Source of the DNA: Trametopsis cervina
Taxonomy: Eukaryota; Basidiomycota; Agaricomycetes; Polyporales; Irpicaceae
Length of the DNA: 64,000 nt
Direction: 5' to 3'
Assembly: GCA_022385755.1 (NCBI GenBank)
Contig: MU278377.1
Span: forward strand, 2,267-66,266
Positions 60,010 through 64,000 of the stretch are shown here, one piece after another. The notes below the pieces were generated by a model. It was not told the DNA's origin and ran no database searches. It was given only the letters and a program-made list of their open reading frames with translations. Each line of letters opens with the position of its first letter. The stretch's first letter is position 1. A program made the position numbers and the translations under genes.

Positions 60010-61456
60010 ATGTACGACGAACACGGATACGTAGTGCTTCCGGCACACCAGGTAAGTGACGCGACGCGTTTCCGTTATTACAATGTAAATGACCAAAGAA
60101 CCTTTCCCTTCTCTAGTGGGCTGGAAGAAGTGAAGCTCCGCCCAATCCCGCCTCATGGATACTCAACATGCATTACAATAATGACAATCGCAGGACGATT
60201 CTCCCAACTGTTCAGCAGGTGAACACTATCACACCTTACATGCTACACGTGAGTTTCTTTTCTGTTAGCTTCTCCATTTCTATGACACAGAGGGTACGAT
60301 GAAACTGAACCTTCTGTAGGAGGTATACAACCAGCCGCTACATTTCCCAAGCCACGGTTGGCCACCAATTGCGAATGTGCCTGGTCCGCCACGTTTAGAG
60401 CAGTATGTACCTGTGGCGGAACCGGATGTTTTGCCTCGGTGGCCTCTCATATCAACGTCAAACGACCCTATGTCTTCACTGGCGGGAAGGCTAGACAAAC
60501 GGCTTCCGCAGTGGCCCTACATATCGTTCCCTTCAAGCGAGTTCATGTCCTCGCTGACTCTCCCTGCATCTGCACCAAGTGTACCTGCGTTCCTTGACAG
60601 CCCCCATATGTCTGAATCAGACATCTCTACATCATCAACAGATTCTTATGAACCATATGAAACATTGACTACTGGATATGAACAACCGTCAAGTCATGCT
60701 GCGTACCCAGAGCACACGGGCACAAATGTCACACAAGATCCTAACGTTCATCCATCCGAAGAGGTAGCTGCAGAGGAGAATGTAAGCCCAAACGAACTGC
60801 ATCATCGTGTCTTGTTCCTTCTGACATCTTGTCTGTTAGCAGCAATCACCGGCAGAACCTGAGGGCGTTTACCTTCTGTTACCGTACGTTCACAGGAAAC
60901 TGTACCCTGAAGCCTGCACTCCCATCAAGTTCACATCTTGTGGTCGTGTTGGATTCTCTGTCCTGGAGGCTTGGCGGTGCTCATCAGACTGTCTGGACGA
61001 TCCGTATTCGCATGCATTTGACCCCGATATGCCCGGTATCGTATATTTGAAGTTATGCGTAAGTGTTAAATGTAACGTGCAAACAGTTTTGAGAGCTTAC
61101 CGTCCATGCCTCTAGTGGAGGAAGGGTGGGACGAAACACTCCACTCAGTTCAGCGTGCTGCGGTCTACACCTCAGAAAGCCGTCGACAAGAACCCTGCGA
61201 CACTGCATGAGCTCGCGTATGCAGTAGCGTTGCTAGTCTGGAAGGAATTTGATACTCACTCTGGAGGAAAGGTAAGTGAAGGTTCAGCAGGCCGCCAGCA
61301 TTGCCCTCCGATTAACGTACTTTATAGCCCTTGGAAGAACAGTATATCGTTCTCGATGGAAAGCGCATCTTCTTCAAGGACCTCTACGTCGCGGAACTTC
61401 GACAGGTCTCGCAGACCTCCTTCCAACCAGTGTTACTAGCGAGGGCATCGGCGTAG
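60010..61456 (+). CDS. Uncharacterised fungal protein, family A copy 2
   Basis: Six exons. It starts MYDEHGYVVLPAHQ, then WAGRSEAPPNPASWILNMHY and a Pro/Ser-rich stretch (WPPIANVPGPPRLEQYVPVA, then ESDISTSSTDSYEPYETL). The conserved part begins YLLLPYVHRKLYPEACTPIK, with GRVGFSVLEAWR, PDMPGIVYLKLC, FSVLRSTPQKAVDKNPATLH, ELAYAVALLVWKEFDTHSGG and RIFFKDLYVAELRQ, ending ARASA. The C-terminal half matches copy 1 block by block, with introns at equivalent places (after LKLC versus LNLQ, and after GGK versus GNT). Copy 2 has a longer N-terminal disordered region. The function is unknown. Confidence 0.78.
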
Positions 61457-62774
61457 CGGCCAATCGCACAGGGCAACGTTCTCAGAAACAGAACTAATTA
61501 TTCATAGTCTCCGCCAGGCTTAGTTTATATATAGCGGAATGACAGCGTATTTATTGCACATTTGCACTGCTGCGTTCTTCCGTACTTATGATAGTAAGTC
61601 CATACCACTGAACATTTCGCAGACCTCGCGGCCCCCGTATAGTTCGGATTGCGGACATTACCATCGCCCCAGTGTAACGGCCAAGGCCGCAGTCTTCGTA
61701 GAGGTCCGGTTTCACTAGTTGTCGATGCGAGGTTGAGGGGTTCGGGGGTTTGTCTGTTCTTGTTTGTGTCGTGTTTGTTCTACGCGCGCCCGCGCGCCGT
61801 CGTTTTCCTTTGTACTTCCAACACCAGTATCTCGCCGCCGACGGTTTCTACCAGCTTGAATCTACCTGAGCTTCACTTTACATACCTGCCGCGACCGTTC
61901 CAAGGTGTCACCTTGGAGATCCGGTCCCTTGTTGCCAACCCGGAGGCGTGCCCGTTACACCCAGGGTGAGGTCAACATTGAGACATTGATCGGTATCGAC
62001 AAGGAAATGGCATGAACATGTCATATTATATCAATAAAGGCGACGCAAATTACAACTTACAAGGAGAACTACACAGTACAGAATCACATACGAGCGTTCA
62101 TAAGCGCAAGAGTCCCACAGACTAATCACTCTGCGGTTTAGTGTGATCGGAAATGAGTGCTGGTTTCTCCACTGCATGAGTCTAGGATCGCCGCGTGGCG
62201 ATGCGCATAGGCACCACGACATGGGCGAAAACACGATGAAACCGCGTGGCAAGTGTGTGCGTCGTCTCCTGCCCGACTGCGATTCTCAATGTGCCTGTGT
62301 CAAGTAAAGGATGCCTTGGGGCGTTTCGATGACATGTTTGCCATGCTGCTTGTGTGTCGATCTCTGGTTGGGAAGCGGGATTGGTACGTCGCTATCTCAT
62401 CGTCTGTTGTGAAAATATCTCCTCATGTTGTCTCGCCAGGCACAGCGAACCCACACATGGCAAATAAAAAGCATACTATCCTAGTACAGCCTACGCATTA
62501 GCTCTGTCATGCACACGCTATATGTGGCATAATTCCACAGAATACCAGGCTATGTCATCATCTCGCAGTCTCATCGCGTCGTTTCGGAGAGAACCGACAG
62601 ATATTACGTCTACTCTAAGGTATAGCCTCTAACTGAGCTGCTAGAGTGCCATTTGGTGTCCTTCTTGACACAGTATGTGTCACAACTAGGCGGTCTCGAG
62701 ACTAGTATCATGCCCGAAGAAGTCGAAGTCCGGTGATGCAAGTCATAGAAGGACCTCCCTCAAGCGGAGAAAAC
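61457..62774. other. 1.3-kb gene-poor stretch
   Basis: Begins with the 3' region of family A copy 2. A plus-strand frame (61649-61969) has a hydrophobic patch (GVCLFLFVSCLF), but no family was recognised. From 62000 to 62770 nothing is supported. Confidence 0.4.
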
Positions 62775-63208
62775 CTACTCAATCATCAGTGTGTTCTCTG
62801 CATGGCCGAAATGCGTGATACCCGGTATAACAGGTGCATGCAAACCCAGTGCATCCCAGAGGCTGAAGGCTAACGAAGCGGTCTTCTCAGGTGCTGTGCC
62901 ACCATTGTTGCTGCGACTCTGATCGCAGCGGTGGTGGATGACTTGAATGAGGTGCTGCAGGCTTCCTGCAGCCGCAGCATCATCCACAAACACCTGTGGA
63001 ACGTATGTTCGTACTCCTTGCACCAGCATTGGCTTCCATTTTCTAGCCCCATTTATTGCTCGATATACCTATGAAATTGCAGTGTTCATCGGCAACCTAA
63101 AGACGATATTGAACTAGCGTCATAGTAAGTAAACTCTCCCACTTTAGCGGACATGAACGGTCTTCCAAATTCATAGCACATATCCCCTGACTCGCTCGAC
63201 CCACTCAT
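62775..63208 (-). CDS. Possible small unknown gene (two exons)
   Basis: Hypothetical. The ATG at 63208 gives MSGSSESGDMCYEFGRPFMS. Using a donor after AAK and an acceptor at catag, the frame continues VYRAINGARKWKPMLVQGVR, then TYVPQVFVDDAAAAGSLQHL and SLAFSLWDALGLHAPVIPGI, ending AENTLMIE, about 117 residues. The segment AFSLWDAL faintly recalls VGFSLMDAM/VGFSVLEAW of the two family A proteins, but in a different position. It could be a remnant. The short length and single intron make this a weak call. Confidence 0.35.
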
Positions 63209-64000
63209 AGCTTCCACAGATCATCCCCAAAATCCTCGAAAAACAAATTCAACCGTCCCGAAGCTCGTCCAGGCACCCTACTGCCTGCCCCACTTTCTCT
63301 ATGCACAATACACTTAGGGTAAGCCATATTCGGATTCCGCTCGTACAGCACACGACACTAAACCCAGAAAGGCACAATATGACTACCACCTTTTGTCGTA
63401 TTTCCTCGATCTCTAGCAACACGACCCGCATGAAACTACACGCTCCCGGGCGGCCCACGTACCTACCCGCCTATCCGCCGCATGACATCTACAGTATCCC
63501 AAGGCGAGGCATACTGTAGGTTGGGATGTCATAGACACCTGGCGAGAGCGAAATCGGGAAACCCGGGACCGTCGTGTTTCACGAAGAGCCCGCACTGCGG
63601 TCCCGAAGCTCCCGTGAATCTACTGCCTTCAATTCGTCTCGAGCTAACCTAGGCTTCACAAAAACACGCTTCTGTACACAGGTTCAATCCAGGCAGAGTC
63701 GAGCTGCGGCCGAGATGCCTCGAAGAGGCGCTTAGCGCGGTGTAGGCTTCGGATGTGCGTTCAACGCTAATCAAGTTTGCACCAGTACTGATACTGATAA
63801 CGCACAGTCTATAACTCAACTACTGGTGCCATACCACCTCGGTGGTATTCTGCGGTCATTAAGGCTTATGGCTAGGGGTCGTGGAGATTCACAGTACGTG
63901 GCCTCTGCCTCGATAGCTTTCCTGTGACCTACGCTAGCTGCACGGTGCCCGAATATTACACATACATTCAATGACGTAGCTCCGCAGGAAAGGCTCACTC
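63209..64000. other. Right edge, no gene recognised
   Basis: Short frames only. A short perfect palindromic element ataccacc-tc-ggtggtat lies at 63831-63848. No tRNA or coding feature is supported. Confidence 0.45.

Noticed and set aside
63660..63700. Possible tRNA T-arm (ggttcaatcc)
   Set aside because: The upstream 60 nt do not fold into an acceptor stem, D-arm and anticodon arm by eye.

Overview
The window is nuclear DNA from a filamentous basidiomycete, most likely an Agaricomycete. The evidence is the very dense short introns (about 45-70 nt, GTRNGT...YAG), mostly single-copy genes on both strands with short spacers, and families typical of that class: DUF6535 membrane proteins, a CmcJ/GA4-desaturase-like oxygenase, a DOMON-cytochrome b561 protein and a HAM1-like protein. 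Order and species are not established. Because introns are short and frequent, single open frames cover only parts of genes. I rebuilt gene spans by joining frames at plausible splice sites; spans run from start codon to stop codon and include introns.

Layout, left to right. 0.4-7 kb: a NIPA-type Mg2+ transporter and a NIMA-family kinase, both minus. 8-9.7 kb: a secreted/membrane DOMON-b561 redox protein, plus. 10.3-16 kb: housekeeping block with an NmrA-like reductase, ribosomal protein S0 (uS2), the lariat debranching enzyme DBR1 head-to-head with S0, and a cyanamide-hydratase-like HD protein. 16.9-19.9 kb: a protein of unknown function with four cysteine-pair modules. 21.9-27.7 kb: a CmcJ-like Fe(II) oxygenase and an MFS sugar transporter. 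29.7-41.5 kb: a single-pass membrane protein, carnitine acetyltransferase, the TORC1-pathway protein MIOS/Sea4 and an F-box-like protein, all minus. 42-48.3 kb: two tandem DUF6535 membrane proteins. 49-52.5 kb: ribosome-assembly factor RPF2 and a PC-esterase/PMR5-like SGNH protein.

54.7-63.2 kb is the least explained part. Two members of one uncharacterised protein family (54.7-55.4 and 60.0-61.5 kb) flank a HAM1-like protein with a predicted myristoyl/palmitoyl N-terminus. A many-exon gene of unknown function (58.9-59.9 kb) shares a 137-bp divergent promoter with the second member, and a short possible gene lies at 62.8-63.2 kb. No CRISPR array, rRNA, intact transposon or convincing tRNA was seen. 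Long gene-poor stretches lie at 19.9-21.9, 22.9-24.8, 27.7-29.7, 52.5-54.7 and 61.5-64 kb.

Functionally this is a mosaic: translation/RNA processing (S0, DBR1, RPF2), nutrient signalling and metabolism (MIOS, carnitine acetyltransferase, sugar and Mg2+ transport), cell-surface chemistry (DOMON-b561, PC-esterase) and lineage-specific unknowns. No convincing multi-gene operon-like system was found; the 54.7-63.2 kb family neighbourhood is the best candidate for something undescribed.
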